Notes under the pieces: model-generated
The model's input: the letters and a program-made list of their open reading frames with translations, nothing else
Told to the model about the DNA's origin: nothing
The model's database searches: none
In this document: positions 9,240-19,848 of the stretch, one piece after another
How positions within the stretch are numbered: position 1 is the stretch's first letter
Layout: the number at the start of each line of letters is the position of its first letter
Program-made: the position numbers and the translations under genes
Assembly (NCBI RefSeq): GCF_001623565.1
Contig: NZ_CP015196.1
Coordinates: forward strand, 868,001-932,000
Origin: Streptococcus marmotae
Lineage (GTDB): Bacteria > Bacillota > Bacilli > Lactobacillales > Streptococcaceae
Direction of reading: 5' to 3'
DNA length: 64,000 nt

Positions 9240-9268
9240 TTGAAAAAAGCATGAAAATAGTGTATAAT
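9240..9268 (+). promoter_or_regulatory. rpoBC promoter
   Basis: TTGAAA (9240-9245), a 17-bp spacer and a consensus TATAAT (9263-9268), giving a 5' leader of about 215 nt before rpoB. Confidence 0.88.
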
Positions 9269-9324
9269 GTATTTAAATTATTTGTCGTGTGTTTTGTCTG
9301 AAATATTGTCCAGGCAAGGCTTGC

Positions 9325-9370
9325 AGCAGTTAAATCGGGCTTAGTTAAGGAAGATTTAGCTGCTCTTTTT
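9325..9370 (+). terminator. Attenuator-like hairpin in the rpoB leader
   Basis: AGCAGTTAAATC (9325-9336) pairs fully with GATTTAGCTGCT (9353-9364) with one G-T pair, followed by CTTTTT. It lies about 50 nt after the start of transcription and well before rpoB, so it could cut transcription short. No alternative antiterminator fold was worked out. Confidence 0.7.
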
Positions 9371-9492
9371 GTGCTTATTTTTGGTATCTAAAAGCAATTG
9401 TCATCAATTCTTAAAGATTCTAAAAATTCAGACAAAACGACAATGTATGGTCTTATTAGCTAGACCTAGAGAAAAAAGAAGGAGTTAAAAAC

Positions 9493-12400
9493 TTGGCAGG
9501 ACATGAAGTTCAGTACGGCAAGCACCGTACCCGTCGTAGTTTTTCAAGAATTAAAGAAGTTCTTGATTTACCAAATTTGATTGAAATTCAAACTGACTCA
9601 TTCAAAGAATTTTTGGATCACGGTCTGAAAGAAGTTTTTGAAGATGTACTTCCAGTATCCAACTTTACAGATACAATGGAACTGGAATTTGTTGGTTATG
9701 AATTAAAAGAACCAAAGTATACCTTAGAAGAAGCACGTATTCATGATGCGAGTTACTCAGCGCCAATCTTTGTGACCTTCCGTTTGATTAACAAAGAGAC
9801 AGGTGAAATTAAGACACAAGAAGTCTTCTTTGGTGAGTTCCCAATTATGACTGAAATGGGAACCTTTATCATCAATGGTGGTGAGCGGATTATTGTTAGT
9901 CAGCTCGTGCGTTCTCCAGGTGTTTACTTCAATGATAAGGTTGATAAAAATGGGAAGATTGGCTATGGTTCAACCGTTATTCCAAACCGTGGTGCCTGGT
10001 TAGAGCTAGAGACAGACTCAAAAGACATTGCCTACACACGGATTGACCGTACTCGTAAGATTCCATTTACAACTCTTGTTCGTGCACTTGGATTCTCAGG
10101 TGATGATGAAATCTTTGACATCTTTGGTGATAGTGAGCTAGTGCGCAATACCATTGAAAAAGATATTCACAAAAACCCAGCTGACTCACGTACAGATGAA
10201 GCCTTAAAGGAAATTTATGAACGTCTTCGTCCAGGTGAACCGAAGACAGCAGAAAGCTCACGTAGCTTGTTGACAGCGCGTTTCTTTGACCCACGTCGTT
10301 ATGACTTAGCTCCTGTAGGTCGTTATAAAATCAACAAAAAATTGAATCTTCGTACTCGCTTGCTCAATCAAACATTGGCTGAACATGTGATTAATGGTGA
10401 GACAGGAGAAATTGTCCTTGAGGCTGGAACGGTCTTGAATCGCGATGTCCTTGAGGCTATCGAAGAACAATTTGACGAATTGAACTTGGTTGAATACAGC
10501 CCGAATGACGCTGCTGTTGTGGTAGAGCCAGTCTTGCTTCAAAAATTCAAGATTGTAGCGCCGACAGACCCAGACCGTGTTGTAACAGTTATCGGGAATG
10601 CCAATCCAGCAGAAAACGTCCGTATCATTACACCGGCAGATATCTTGGCTGAAATGAGTTACTTCTTAAACCTTGCTGAAGGTCTTGGGCGTGTGGATGA
10701 CATTGACCACCTTGGAAACCGTCGGATTCGTGCGGTTGGAGAATTGCTTGCCAACCAAGTACGCATTGGTTTAACACGTATGGAGCGTAACCTTCGTGAA
10801 CGCATGAGTGTGCAAGATAACGAAGTGTTAACTCCGCAACAAATTATTAATATCCGTCCTGTAACTGCTGCAATCAAAGAATTCTTCGGCTCTTCCCAGT
10901 TGTCACAGTTCATGGACCAACACAACCCGCTATCAGAATTGTCCCACAAACGCCGTCTATCAGCCTTAGGACCTGGTGGTTTGACTCGTGACCGTGCTGG
11001 TTATGAAGTTCGTGACGTGCATTATACCCACTATGGTCGTATGTGTCCGATTGAAACGCCTGAAGGACCAAATATCGGTTTGATTAACAACTTGTCTTCC
11101 TATGGACATTTGAATCGATATGGCTTCATCCAAACTCCTTACCGTAAGATCGATCGTGCGACTGGTACGGTGACAAATGAAATTGTCTGGTTGACTGCTG
11201 ATGAAGAAGATGCCTATATCGTAGCGCAATCAACTTCTCCACTTGATGAGAATAACCGTTTTGTAGACAAGATTGTCATGGGACGTCATCAAGGGAATAA
11301 CCAAGAATTTCCAGCAGAATCTGCGGATTTCATGGATGTGTCTCCTAAGCAGGTAGTTGCTGTTGCGACAGCATGTATTCCCTTCCTTGAAAACGATGAC
11401 TCCAACCGTGCCCTCATGGGTGCCAACATGCAACGTCAGGCTGTGCCGTTGATTGATCCAAAAGCTCCTTATGTAGGAACGGGTATGGAATATCAAGCAG
11501 CTCATGATTCAGGTGCAGCAGTTATTGCCCAGCATGACGGGAAAGTTACCTATGCAGATGCAGACAAGGTTGAAGTACGCCGTGAAGACGGATCACTTGA
11601 TATTTATCGCATTCAAAAATTCCGCCGTTCAAACTCAGGTACAGCTTATAACCAACGCACATTGGTGAAAGTTGGCGATACCGTTGAAAAGGGTGACTTT
11701 ATCGCTGATGGACCGTCTATGGAAAATGGAGAAATGGCGCTTGGACAAAACCCAATCGTTGCCTATATGACTTGGGAAGGGTATAACTTCGAGGATGCGG
11801 TTATCATGAGTGAGCGTTTGGTGAAAGACGATGTCTATACATCTGTTCACTTGGAAGAATACGAATCTGAAACCCGTGATACCAAGTTGGGTCCTGAAGA
11901 AATTACTCGTGAAATTCCAAACGTTGGTGAAGATGCACTGAAAGATTTGGATGAAATGGGAATTATCCGTATTGGTGCAGAGGTAAAAGAAGGCGACATC
12001 CTTGTTGGTAAAGTAACTCCAAAGGGTGAAAAAGACCTTTCGGCGGAAGAACGTCTCCTCCACGCTATCTTTGGTGATAAATCTCGAGAAGTTCGTGATA
12101 CTTCTCTTCGTGTGCCTCACGGTGCTGATGGCGTCGTTCGTGATGTGAAAATCTTTACCCGTGCTAACGGTGACGAATTGCAATCAGGTGTCAACATGCT
12201 GGTTCGTGTTTATATCGCTCAAAAACGGAAGATTAAGGTCGGAGATAAGATGGCGGGACGCCACGGAAATAAAGGGGTTGTCTCTCGTATCGTACCTGTT
12301 GAGGATATGCCATACCTTCCAGATGGAACACCGGTTGATATCATGTTGAACCCACTTGGGGTACCATCTCGGATGAATATCGGACAGGTTATGGAGCTTC

Positions 12401-13062
12401 ACCTTGGAATGGCAGCTCGTAACTTGGGCATTCACATCGCGACACCAGTCTTTGACGGGGCAAGTTCAGAAGACTTGTGGTCAACGGTTAAAGAAGCAGG
12501 CATGGATAGTGATGCCAAGACTATTCTTTACGATGGACGGACAGGTGAGCCATTTGATAACCGTGTGTCTGTTGGGGTCATGTACATGATTAAACTCCAC
12601 CACATGGTCGATGATAAACTTCATGCTCGTTCAGTAGGACCTTACTCACTCGTTACCCAACAACCTCTTGGAGGTAAGGCTCAATTTGGTGGACAACGTT
12701 TTGGTGAGATGGAGGTTTGGGCCCTTGAAGCTTATGGTGCTTCAAACGTTCTCCAAGAAATCTTGACTTACAAGTCTGATGATGTTAACGGTCGTTTGAA
12801 AGCCTATGAAGCCATTACCAAAGGAAAGCCAATTCCAAAACCAGGTGTACCGGAGTCTTTCCGCGTATTGGTCAAAGAATTGCAATCACTTGGTCTTGAC
12901 ATGCGTGTTCTTGATGAAGATGATCAAGAAGTCGAGCTCCGTGATCTTGATGAAGGCGAAGATGATGACATCATTCACGTAGATGATTTAGAAAAAGCGC
13001 GTGCAAAAGCTGCAGCCGATGCTGCCGCAGCATTTGCAGCAGAAGCCGAATCAGAAGAATAA
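9493..13062 (+). CDS. rpoB: RNA polymerase beta subunit
   Basis: Catalytic core subunit of RNA polymerase, 1189 aa, typical for streptococci. It starts with TTG ([11 protein letters not shown]) behind GAAGGAG at 9479. The rifampicin-binding region reads [20 protein letters not shown] then [10 protein letters not shown], with the usual susceptible-type residues. The [12 protein letters not shown] motif and the C-terminal [15 protein letters not shown] clamp segment are present. The acidic Ala-rich C-terminal tail is normal for the genus. rpoC follows after 72 nt. Confidence 0.98.
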   Translation: MAGHEVQYGKHRTRRSFSRIKEVLDLPNLIEIQTDSFKEFLDHGLKEVFEDVLPVSNFTDTMELEFVGYELKEPKYTLEEARIHDASYSAPIFVTFRLINKETGEIKTQEVFFGEFPIMTEMGTFIINGGERIIVSQLVRSPGVYFNDKVDKNGKIGYGSTVIPNRGAWLELETDSKDIAYTRIDRTRKIPFTTLVRALGFSGDDEIFDIFGDSELVRNTIEKDIHKNPADSRTDEALKEIYERLRPGEPKTAESSRSLLTARFFDPRRYDLAPVGRYKINKKLNLRTRLLNQTLAEHVINGETGEIVLEAGTVLNRDVLEAIEEQFDELNLVEYSPNDAAVVVEPVLLQKFKIVAPTDPDRVVTVIGNANPAENVRIITPADILAEMSYFLNLAEGLGRVDDIDHLGNRRIRAVGELLANQVRIGLTRMERNLRERMSVQDNEVLTPQQIINIRPVTAAIKEFFGSSQLSQFMDQHNPLSELSHKRRLSALGPGGLTRDRAGYEVRDVHYTHYGRMCPIETPEGPNIGLINNLSSYGHLNRYGFIQTPYRKIDRATGTVTNEIVWLTADEEDAYIVAQSTSPLDENNRFVDKIVMGRHQGNNQEFPAESADFMDVSPKQVVAVATACIPFLENDDSNRALMGANMQRQAVPLIDPKAPYVGTGMEYQAAHDSGAAVIAQHDGKVTYADADKVEVRREDGSLDIYRIQKFRRSNSGTAYNQRTLVKVGDTVEKGDFIADGPSMENGEMALGQNPIVAYMTWEGYNFEDAVIMSERLVKDDVYTSVHLEEYESETRDTKLGPEEITREIPNVGEDALKDLDEMGIIRIGAEVKEGDILVGKVTPKGEKDLSAEERLLHAIFGDKSREVRDTSLRVPHGADGVVRDVKIFTRANGDELQSGVNMLVRVYIAQKRKIKVGDKMAGRHGNKGVVSRIVPVEDMPYLPDGTPVDIMLNPLGVPSRMNIGQVMELHLGMAARNLGIHIATPVFDGASSEDLWSTVKEAGMDSDAKTILYDGRTGEPFDNRVSVGVMYMIKLHHMVDDKLHARSVGPYSLVTQQPLGGKAQFGGQRFGEMEVWALEAYGASNVLQEILTYKSDDVNGRLKAYEAITKGKPIPKPGVPESFRVLVKELQSLGLDMRVLDEDDQEVELRDLDEGEDDDIIHVDDLEKARAKAAADAAAAFAAEAESEE

Positions 13063-13067
13063 GGATG

Positions 13068-13098
13068 TGCAGAAGCAGGATATGTATCTGTTTCTGCA
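13068..13098 (+). other. Stem-loop between rpoB and rpoC
   Basis: TGCAGAAGCAGGATA and TATCTGTTTCTGCA form a hairpin with near-complete pairing. No T run follows, so it is more likely an mRNA processing or stability element than a terminator. Confidence 0.6.
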
Positions 13099-13134
13099 AC
13101 CTCCTCTTGTTAGAAATGAAGAAAGGGATTATTA

Positions 13135-16100
13135 GTGGTTGACGTAAATCGATTTAAAAGTATGCAAATCACTTTAGCTTCTCCCAATAAGGTCCGTTCA
13201 TGGTCTTATGGTGAAGTTAAAAAACCTGAAACAATCAACTATCGTACACTTAAACCAGAGCGTGATGGACTCTTTGATGAAGTCATCTTTGGTCCAACAA
13301 AAGACTGGGAATGCTCTTGTGGAAAGTACAAGCGAATTCGTTACAAGGGAATCGTTTGTGACCGTTGTGGTGTAGAGGTTACGCGAGCTAAAGTACGCCG
13401 TGAGCGGATGGGGCACATTGAGTTGAAAGCACCCATTTCACATATTTGGTATTTCAAAGGAATTCCAAGCCGTATGGGCTTGACCTTGGATATGAGTCCA
13501 CGTGATTTGGAAGAAGTTATTTACTTCGCTGCCTACGTAGTCATTGATCCAAAAGATACACCGCTTGAACACAAGTCTATTTTAACGGAACGTGAATACC
13601 GTGAAAAATTACGTGAGTATGGATTTGGATCATTCGTTGCGAAAATGGGAGCAGAAGCGATTCAAGACCTGTTGAAGCAAGTAGATTTGCCAACAGAAAT
13701 CGCAGCTTTGAAAGAAGAATTGAAAACAGCTTCTGGTCAAAAACGCATTAAAGCCGTACGCCGTTTGGATGTCTTGGATGCCTTTTACAAATCTGGGAAC
13801 AAACCTGAATGGATGATTTTAAATATCTTGCCAGTTATTCCGCCAGATTTACGCCCGATGGTTCAATTGGATGGTGGTCGCTTTGCAGCTTCTGACTTGA
13901 ATGAACTGTATCGTCGTGTTATTAACCGGAACAACCGCTTAGCTCGATTGCTTGAGTTGAATGCACCAGGTATCATTGTCCAAAATGAAAAACGGATGCT
14001 CCAAGAAGCAGTTGACGCTCTTATTGACAACGGTCGCCGTGGTCGTCCGATTACAGGTCCAGGTAGCCGTCCGCTGAAATCCCTCAGCCACATGCTGAAA
14101 GGGAAACAAGGGCGCTTCCGTCAGAACTTGCTTGGAAAACGGGTTGACTTCTCAGGACGTTCTGTTATCGCTGTTGGTCCAACGCTTAAAATGTACCAAT
14201 GTGGTGTGCCACGTGAAATGGCAATTGAGCTTTTCAAGCCATTTGTCATGCGTGAAATTGTTGCCCGTGAGATTGCAGGAAATGTTAAAGCAGCAAAACG
14301 CTTGATTGAACGTGGAGATGACCGCATTTGGGATATTTTAGAAGAGGTTATCAAAGAACACCCAGTGCTTCTTAACCGCGCACCGACCCTTCACAGACTT
14401 GGAATTCAGGCATTTGAGCCGGTTCTAATTGACGGTAAGGCGCTTCGCTTACACCCGCTCGTGTGTGAGGCCTACAATGCCGACTTTGACGGGGACCAAA
14501 TGGCGATTCACGTACCATTGTCAGAAGAAGCACAAGCAGAAGCACGTATCCTTATGCTTGCGGCAGAACACATCTTGAACCCGAAAGACGGAAAACCGGT
14601 TGTAACACCGTCTCAGGATATGGTCTTGGGGAACTACTACTTGACCATGGAAGATGCTGGCCGTGAAGGCGAAGGAATGGTCTTTAAAGACATGGATGAA
14701 GCCGTTATGGCTTATCGCAACGGTTATGTTCACTTACATACCCGTGTTGGTATTGCGACCGACAGTCTTGACAAGCCTTGGTCAGAATCACAAAAACACA
14801 AAGTGATGATGACGACAGTTGGTAAGATTTTATTTAATGCTATCATGCCAGCTGGTTTGCCGTACCTCCAAGAGCCAAATAATGCCAACTTGACAGAGGG
14901 CACACCAGACAAGTATTTCTTGGAATCAGGATCTGATATCAAAGCTGCAATTGCGGCCTTGCCAATCAATCCTCCATTCAAGAAGAAAAATCTTGGAAAT
15001 ATCATTGCAGAGATCTTCAAACGTTTCCGCACAACTGAAACATCTGCCCTTCTTGACCGCTTGAAAGACCTCGGTTACTACCATTCAACGCTTGCAGGTT
15101 TGACAGTGGGAATTGCAGATATTCCAGTGATTGACAACAAGGCAGAAATCATTGAAGAATCACATGAACGTGTAGAACAAATCAAGAAGCAATTCCGCCG
15201 TGGTATGATTACTGACGATGAGCGTTATGCAGCTGTTACAGATGAGTGGCGTTCAGCGAAAGAGAAATTGGAAAAACGCTTGACGGAATCACAAGATCCA
15301 AAGAACCCAATCGTTATGATGATGGATTCTGGAGCCCGTGGTAACATCTCGAACTTCTCCCAACTTGCCGGAATGCGTGGTCTGATGTCTGCGCCGAACG
15401 GACGTATCATGGAATTGCCAATCTTGTCAAACTTCCGTGAGGGACTCTCTGTATTGGAAATGTTCTTCTCAACTCACGGAGCGCGTAAAGGTATGACAGA
15501 TACGGCCTTGAAGACAGCCGACTCAGGTTATTTGACTCGCCGTCTCGTCGACGTTGCTCAGGATGTGATTATCCGTGAGGACGATTGTGGAACAGACCGT
15601 GGCTTGGACATTCGTTCGATTACTGACGGTAAGGAAATGATTGAGCCGCTTGAAGAACGTTTGCAAGGTCGTTACACTAAGAAGACAGTGAAACATCCTG
15701 AAACAGGTGCTGTCATCGTTGGTCCAAACGAATTGATTACCGAAGATATCGCGCGTGAGATTGTGAATGCTGGTGTTGAACAAGTGACTATTCGCTCTGT
15801 CTTTACATGTAATACCCGCCATGGTGTATGTCGTCATTGTTACGGTATCAACTTGGCAACAGGTGATGCGGTTGAAGTGGGTGAAGCGGTTGGTACAATT
15901 GCCGCTCAATCTATCGGAGAACCTGGAACTCAGTTGACCATGCGTACCTTCCACACGGGTGGTGTAGCCTCTAACTCAGATATCACGCAAGGTTTGCCTC
16001 GTGTCCAAGAGATTTTTGAAGCCCGCAATCCAAAAGGGGAAGCGGTTATTACAGAAATCAAAGGTGAGGTTACAGCAATTGATGAGGATGCTGCAACACG

Positions 16101-16770
16101 CACGAAGAAAGTCTTTGTTAAAGGTAAGACTGGCGAAGGTGAGTATGTGGTACCATTTACAGCCCGAATGAAGGTTGAAGTGGGCGACCAAGTAGCACGT
16201 GGGGAGGCGCTTACAGAAGGATCTATTCAACCGAAACGTTTGCTTGAAGTACGTGATGTCTTGTCTGTTGAGACCTATCTTCTTTCTGAAGTACAAAAAG
16301 TATACCGCAGCCAAGGGGTAGAAATCGGAGATAAACACATCGAGGTAATGGTTCGCCAAATGCTTCGTAAAGTTCGTGTCATGGATCCAGGAGATACAGA
16401 CTTGCTCATGGGTACTTTGATGGATATTACAGACTTTACAGATGCCAATGCAGATGTGGTGATTGCAGGTGGTATTCCAGCGACTGCTCGTCCAGTTCTT
16501 ATGGGAATTACCAAAGCCTCTCTTGAAACCAACAGTTTCTTGTCTGCGGCTTCCTTCCAAGAAACCACTCGTGTCCTTACAGATGCAGCGATTCGTGGTA
16601 AACGTGATAATCTTCTTGGCTTGAAGGAAAATGTTATCATCGGTAAGATTATTCCAGCAGGTACTGGTATGGCACGTTACCGGAATATTGAACCTCAGGC
16701 AGTTAACGAAGTTGAAATCATTGAAGATACTATTGCTGAAGAATTGGCAGAAGAACTCGTATCTGAATAA
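13135..16770 (+). CDS. rpoC: RNA polymerase beta' subunit
   Basis: Large catalytic subunit of RNA polymerase, 1211 aa, starting with GTG behind GAAAGGG. The N-terminal zinc site has [20 protein letters not shown]. The Mg-binding [14 protein letters not shown] motif holds the three catalytic aspartates. The second zinc site includes [13 protein letters not shown], followed by the bridge helix/trigger loop region ([14 protein letters not shown]). It is co-transcribed with rpoB and ends at a strong terminator. Confidence 0.98.
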   Translation: MVDVNRFKSMQITLASPNKVRSWSYGEVKKPETINYRTLKPERDGLFDEVIFGPTKDWECSCGKYKRIRYKGIVCDRCGVEVTRAKVRRERMGHIELKAPISHIWYFKGIPSRMGLTLDMSPRDLEEVIYFAAYVVIDPKDTPLEHKSILTEREYREKLREYGFGSFVAKMGAEAIQDLLKQVDLPTEIAALKEELKTASGQKRIKAVRRLDVLDAFYKSGNKPEWMILNILPVIPPDLRPMVQLDGGRFAASDLNELYRRVINRNNRLARLLELNAPGIIVQNEKRMLQEAVDALIDNGRRGRPITGPGSRPLKSLSHMLKGKQGRFRQNLLGKRVDFSGRSVIAVGPTLKMYQCGVPREMAIELFKPFVMREIVAREIAGNVKAAKRLIERGDDRIWDILEEVIKEHPVLLNRAPTLHRLGIQAFEPVLIDGKALRLHPLVCEAYNADFDGDQMAIHVPLSEEAQAEARILMLAAEHILNPKDGKPVVTPSQDMVLGNYYLTMEDAGREGEGMVFKDMDEAVMAYRNGYVHLHTRVGIATDSLDKPWSESQKHKVMMTTVGKILFNAIMPAGLPYLQEPNNANLTEGTPDKYFLESGSDIKAAIAALPINPPFKKKNLGNIIAEIFKRFRTTETSALLDRLKDLGYYHSTLAGLTVGIADIPVIDNKAEIIEESHERVEQIKKQFRRGMITDDERYAAVTDEWRSAKEKLEKRLTESQDPKNPIVMMMDSGARGNISNFSQLAGMRGLMSAPNGRIMELPILSNFREGLSVLEMFFSTHGARKGMTDTALKTADSGYLTRRLVDVAQDVIIREDDCGTDRGLDIRSITDGKEMIEPLEERLQGRYTKKTVKHPETGAVIVGPNELITEDIAREIVNAGVEQVTIRSVFTCNTRHGVCRHCYGINLATGDAVEVGEAVGTIAAQSIGEPGTQLTMRTFHTGGVASNSDITQGLPRVQEIFEARNPKGEAVITEIKGEVTAIDEDAATRTKKVFVKGKTGEGEYVVPFTARMKVEVGDQVARGEALTEGSIQPKRLLEVRDVLSVETYLLSEVQKVYRSQGVEIGDKHIEVMVRQMLRKVRVMDPGDTDLLMGTLMDITDFTDANADVVIAGGIPATARPVLMGITKASLETNSFLSAASFQETTRVLTDAAIRGKRDNLLGLKENVIIGKIIPAGTGMARYRNIEPQAVNEVEIIEDTIAEELAEELVSE

Positions 16771-16814
16771 ATCTTTATATAGAAAGCCTGATGAAACCCT
16801 ATCAGTGCAGACTT

Positions 16815-16850
16815 AAAAGAGCTTGTCCAAGAATCAGGACAAGCTCTTTT
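16815..16850 (+). terminator. rpoBC terminator
   Basis: AAAAGAGCTTGTCC and GGACAAGCTCTTTT form a perfect 14-bp stem with an 8-nt loop. Confidence 0.93.
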
Positions 16851-16883
16851 CTACTAACCAAACAGGGATTCAAGACAAAATAG

Positions 16884-16912
16884 TTTCGAAAAGCACTAAT
16901 TAGTGATAAAAT
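16884..16912 (+). promoter_or_regulatory. Promoter with palindromic operator for the monooxygenase gene
   Basis: TTTCGA (16884-16889) and TAAAAT (16907-16912) with a 17-bp spacer. The perfect 12-bp palindrome CACTAATTAGTG (16894-16905) fills the spacer, where a bound repressor would block the promoter. The regulator is unknown; a MarR-type protein would fit the site's shape. Confidence 0.5.
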
Positions 16913-16941
16913 AATTTTAACAAAAGAAAAGGAGTGATAAT

Positions 16942-17991
16942 ATGATTGAATTAGGTATTTCTACGTTTGGAGAGACAACTCCGCTTGAAAAGACAGGGCA
17001 GGCAGTGAGCCATGCAGAACGGATTCGGAACTTGGTAGAGGAGATTGAATTGGCAGACCAGGTTGGACTAGATGTTTATGCGATTGGGGAGCATCATCGA
17101 GAGGATTTTGCAGTTTCTGCACCGGAAATTATATTGGCTGCAGGGGCAGTGAACACCAAACAGATTCGTTTGTCTAGTGCTGTAACGGTTTTGTCATCGA
17201 TTGACCCAGTTCGAGTTTATCAGCAGTATGCGACGATTGATGCCTTGTCTAATGGTCGTGCCGAAATCATGGCAGGACGAGGTTCTTTTGTTGAATCCTT
17301 TCCTTTGTTTGGTTATGATTTGAAAGACTATGAAGAATTATTTGATGAAAAGTTGGACATGCTTCTTGCGATTAAAAATGATACTCTGCTCAATTGGACG
17401 GGGCGGCATACGCAAAGTGTGGAGAATAGACCTGTTTATCCAAGGGCTGTGCAAGAAGATTTTCCCATCAAAATTGCAACAGGAGGCAGTCCTGAATCCA
17501 CGCAGAAAATTGCAGAGTTGGGCTTACCGATTGTTTACGCCATGATTGGCGGCAATCCTCGTTATTTTAAACCTTTGGTTGAGATGTACCGGAAAATTGG
17601 TCGGCTAAAAGGACATGATGAAACGAAGATGACAGTCGGGGCTCATTCATGGGGATGGATTGCAGAAGATAAGGATAAGGCAGAGCGGGACTATTTTTAC
17701 CCGACGAAGCAATTGGTAGATGCGATTAGTAAGGATCGGCCTTTCTGGAAACCATTGACCTATGATGCTTACTTGAAGAGTATCGGTGAGGATGGTGCGA
17801 TGTTCGTCGGTGATTCTGATACAGTGGCCAATAAGATCATTCGAGTGGTAGAGGACTTAGGATTGGATAGTTTTATGCTCCATCTTCCAGTAGGGTCTAT
17901 GCCGCATGAGGATACCTTGAAAGCCATTAGACTGTATGGCGAGCAAGTCGCACCGAAGGTTCGCTCCTATTTTGCAGCTAAGAAAGCCTAG
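16942..17991 (+). CDS. LLM-class flavin-dependent oxidoreductase (luciferase-like)
   Basis: A 349-aa TIM-barrel flavoprotein of the bacterial luciferase superfamily, expected to use reduced FMN and oxygen. Visible family features are AIGEHHREDFAVSAPEIILA near residues 49-68, [20 protein letters not shown] (about 77-96), and NGRAEIMAGRGSF. The substrate is unknown, and similar genes are often annotated only as putative monooxygenases. AAAGGAG precedes the ATG. It stands alone between rpoC and rpsL, under its own promoter. Confidence 0.88.
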   Translation: MIELGISTFGETTPLEKTGQAVSHAERIRNLVEEIELADQVGLDVYAIGEHHREDFAVSAPEIILAAGAVNTKQIRLSSAVTVLSSIDPVRVYQQYATIDALSNGRAEIMAGRGSFVESFPLFGYDLKDYEELFDEKLDMLLAIKNDTLLNWTGRHTQSVENRPVYPRAVQEDFPIKIATGGSPESTQKIAELGLPIVYAMIGGNPRYFKPLVEMYRKIGRLKGHDETKMTVGAHSWGWIAEDKDKAERDYFYPTKQLVDAISKDRPFWKPLTYDAYLKSIGEDGAMFVGDSDTVANKIIRVVEDLGLDSFMLHLPVGSMPHEDTLKAIRLYGEQVAPKVRSYFAAKKA

Positions 17992-18011
17992 TTGCTTGCG
18001 CTAAAATAATG

Positions 18012-18173
18012 CTAAATTCTCAGAGTAAGTTCTAGTTGATAAGGTGTTTGTATTTTGCCATCGTAAGAGCTCATTTCTAACCCAAACGCCTCAGACTTAA
18101 TTCCACCATAAAAATCCGTTTTAGACTAACTTCCGCTTCGAAAACGAAAGTGGAACTTACTTTGGGAAATTAC
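18012..18173. repeat. Short interspersed repeat, copy 2
   Basis: Starts with the same AAATTCTCAGAGTAAGTTCT as the copy at 9122 and ends with the related inverted end GGAACTTACTTTGGGAAATT. Both copies also contain an internal AGTCTAACTTC/AGACTAACTTC. This one is about 70 bp longer. It is non-coding and sits directly in front of the rpsL promoter. Confidence 0.65.
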
Positions 18174-18209
18174 CGGAAATTACCGCACTAAAATAATCAG
18201 CAAAGATAG

Positions 18210-18238
18210 TTGACACAGGGCATTGTTTGTGTTATGAT
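18210..18238 (+). promoter_or_regulatory. rpsL-rpsG promoter
   Basis: Consensus TTGACA (18210-18215), a 17-bp spacer and TATGAT (18233-18238). A leader of about 130 nt with several small dyads precedes rpsL. Confidence 0.88.
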
Positions 18239-18377
18239 GATAGACGGTACTTTTTACTTTTGGTCTCTCAAAAGTGTACAGAGACGTGCTGACAAATAGT
18301 TGCAAAGTACACACAGATAGGGGCTGTCACCAAGTGCTCTATCAACCAAAAATAAAAAAATATACAGGAGAATGTAG

Positions 18378-18791
18378 ATGCCTACAATTAACCAGTTGGT
18401 ACGTAAACCACGTAAGTCTAAAGTAGAAAAATCTAAATCACCAGCTTTGAACGTTGGTTACAACAGCCGTAAAAAAGTTCAAACAAACGTTTCTTCACCA
18501 CAAAAACGTGGTGTTGCGACTCGTGTCGGAACAATGACACCTAAAAAACCTAACTCAGCCCTTCGTAAATTCGCTCGTGTACGTTTGAGCAACTTGATCG
18601 AAGTAACTGCTTATATCCCAGGTATCGGACACAACTTGCAAGAGCACAGCGTAGTGCTTCTTCGTGGTGGTCGTGTAAAAGACCTTCCAGGGGTACGTTA
18701 CCATATCGTTCGTGGTGCACTTGATACTGCAGGTGTAAACGATCGTAAACAAGGCCGTTCTAAATACGGTACAAAACGTCCAAAAGGGTAA
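18378..18791 (+). CDS. rpsL: 30S ribosomal protein S12
   Basis: S12 of the small ribosomal subunit decoding centre, 137 aa, the usual length. The [16 protein letters not shown] and [13 protein letters not shown] loops carry the wild-type lysines, so no streptomycin-resistance substitution is visible at the classic positions. The strong sense-strand codon bias is typical of ribosomal protein genes. rpsG follows after 18 nt. Confidence 0.98.
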   Translation: MPTINQLVRKPRKSKVEKSKSPALNVGYNSRKKVQTNVSSPQKRGVATRVGTMTPKKPNSALRKFARVRLSNLIEVTAYIPGIGHNLQEHSVVLLRGGRVKDLPGVRYHIVRGALDTAGVNDRKQGRSKYGTKRPKG

Positions 18792-18809
18792 GAAAGGGGA
18801 TATAGATAA

Positions 18810-19280
18810 ATGAGTCGTAAAAACCAAGCGCCTAAGCGCGAAGTATTGCCAGATCCGCTTTACAATTCAAAATTAGTAACACGTTTGATCAACCGCGTTA
18901 TGCTTGACGGAAAACGTGGTACAGCGGCTTCTATCGTATATGGTGCCTTTGATCAAATCAAAGAAGCTACTGGAAACGATGCACTTGAAGTATTTGAAAC
19001 AGCGATGGAAAACATCATGCCTGTACTTGAAGTCCGTGCACGCCGTGTTGGTGGTTCTAACTACCAAGTCCCAGTTGAAGTTCGTCCAGAACGTCGTACA
19101 ACTCTTGGACTTCGTTGGTTGGTAACTATTGCACGTAACCGTGGTGAACACACAATGGTTGACCGTCTTGCAAAAGAAATCATGGATGCAGCAAACAACA
19201 CAGGTGCAGCTGTTAAGAAACGTGAAGATACTCACCGTATGGCAGAAGCAAACCGCGCATTTGCACACTTCCGTTGGTAA
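18810..19280 (+). CDS. rpsG: 30S ribosomal protein S7
   Basis: S7, a primary 16S rRNA-binding protein that nucleates assembly of the 30S head, 156 aa. It begins [16 protein letters not shown] and contains [17 protein letters not shown], both family hallmarks. It is co-transcribed with rpsL. A repeat-filled gap of about 570 bp separates it from fusA. Confidence 0.98.
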   Translation: MSRKNQAPKREVLPDPLYNSKLVTRLINRVMLDGKRGTAASIVYGAFDQIKEATGNDALEVFETAMENIMPVLEVRARRVGGSNYQVPVEVRPERRTTLGLRWLVTIARNRGEHTMVDRLAKEIMDAANNTGAAVKKREDTHRMAEANRAFAHFRW

Positions 19281-19285
19281 TATAG

Positions 19286-19689
19286 GATATGAAGGCGTAA
19301 AGCAAATGCTAGCCAAAATAGGAAATTCGACGAAGAGTTTTAAAACTCTAGGAGAATTTATCTTTTTGGCAGACATTTGTAGCCTGAATTCAATTAAGAT
19401 GTGAGGACGTTAAGAAAGTTCAAGGAAAAATAGAAAATCTTTGCAGAACGCTTGAGCGTTCAAGAAGATTTGTCTTTTTTCCAAAACTTTTAGTCCGAAC
19501 TCAATTACATTAAGATACAGAAGACGTAGAGAGCAAGGGCAAAATAGGAAAACTAACAACGAAGCTTCAGCTTCTAGGAAGTTTTGTCTCTACTAAAGGG
19601 AGCCACATCTGTAATTAGCTAAAGCTACAACAGTTGCGTCTCTTTTTGGCAGACATTTGTAGCCTGAGTTCAATTCAATTAAAATGTGA
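19286..19689 (+). repeat. Three tandem copies of a hairpin-bearing repeat (about 110-170 bp each)
   Basis: Copies at about 19286-19406, 19407-19518 and 19521-19689. Each has a conserved left flank ending in CAAAATAGG (or a close variant). A private hairpin follows, then a right flank with a T run, AGACATTTGTAGCCTGA and TTCAATT. The stems differ in every copy but still pair: AAATTC/GAATTT, AAATCTT/AAGATTT, AAAACT/AGTTTT. Inner stems also differ: AGAGTTTT/AAAACTCT, GAACGCT/AGCGTTC, GAAGCT/AGCTTC. The T run after the outer stem could make each copy a weak terminator. No gene lies in this gap. A fourth copy interrupts the IS1182 transposase. Confidence 0.8.
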
Positions 19690-19762
19690 GGACTTTTCGT
19701 CCAAACTCAACTAGCAAAATTGCTCAGCAGTATCTTTTTACCACTTTACAAAAAAGCATTTG

Positions 19763-19811
19763 AGAACGGGTAGGTCCTGCCTATCCGTTCTTTTCTAAAA
19801 TATGCTATAAT
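19763..19811 (+). promoter_or_regulatory. Terminator-like hairpin followed by fusA promoter
   Basis: AGAACGGGTAGG (19763-19774) pairs with CCTATCCGTTCT (19780-19791) and is followed by TTTTC, which would end the rpsLG transcript. An extended -10 TGCTATAAT (TATAAT at 19806-19811) then starts the fusA transcript. No good -35 is seen. Confidence 0.75.
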
Positions 19812-19848
19812 AAGATGTAACTAAATTTAACTAAAATAGGAGAACATA

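Noticed and set aside
11635..12183. Long minus-strand frames within rpoB, rpoC and other core genes
   Set aside because: They are antisense shadows of strongly biased codons in genes of certain identity.
18378..18791. Streptomycin-resistance change in S12
   Set aside because: The lysines in PKKPNS and GRVKDLPG are the wild-type residues.
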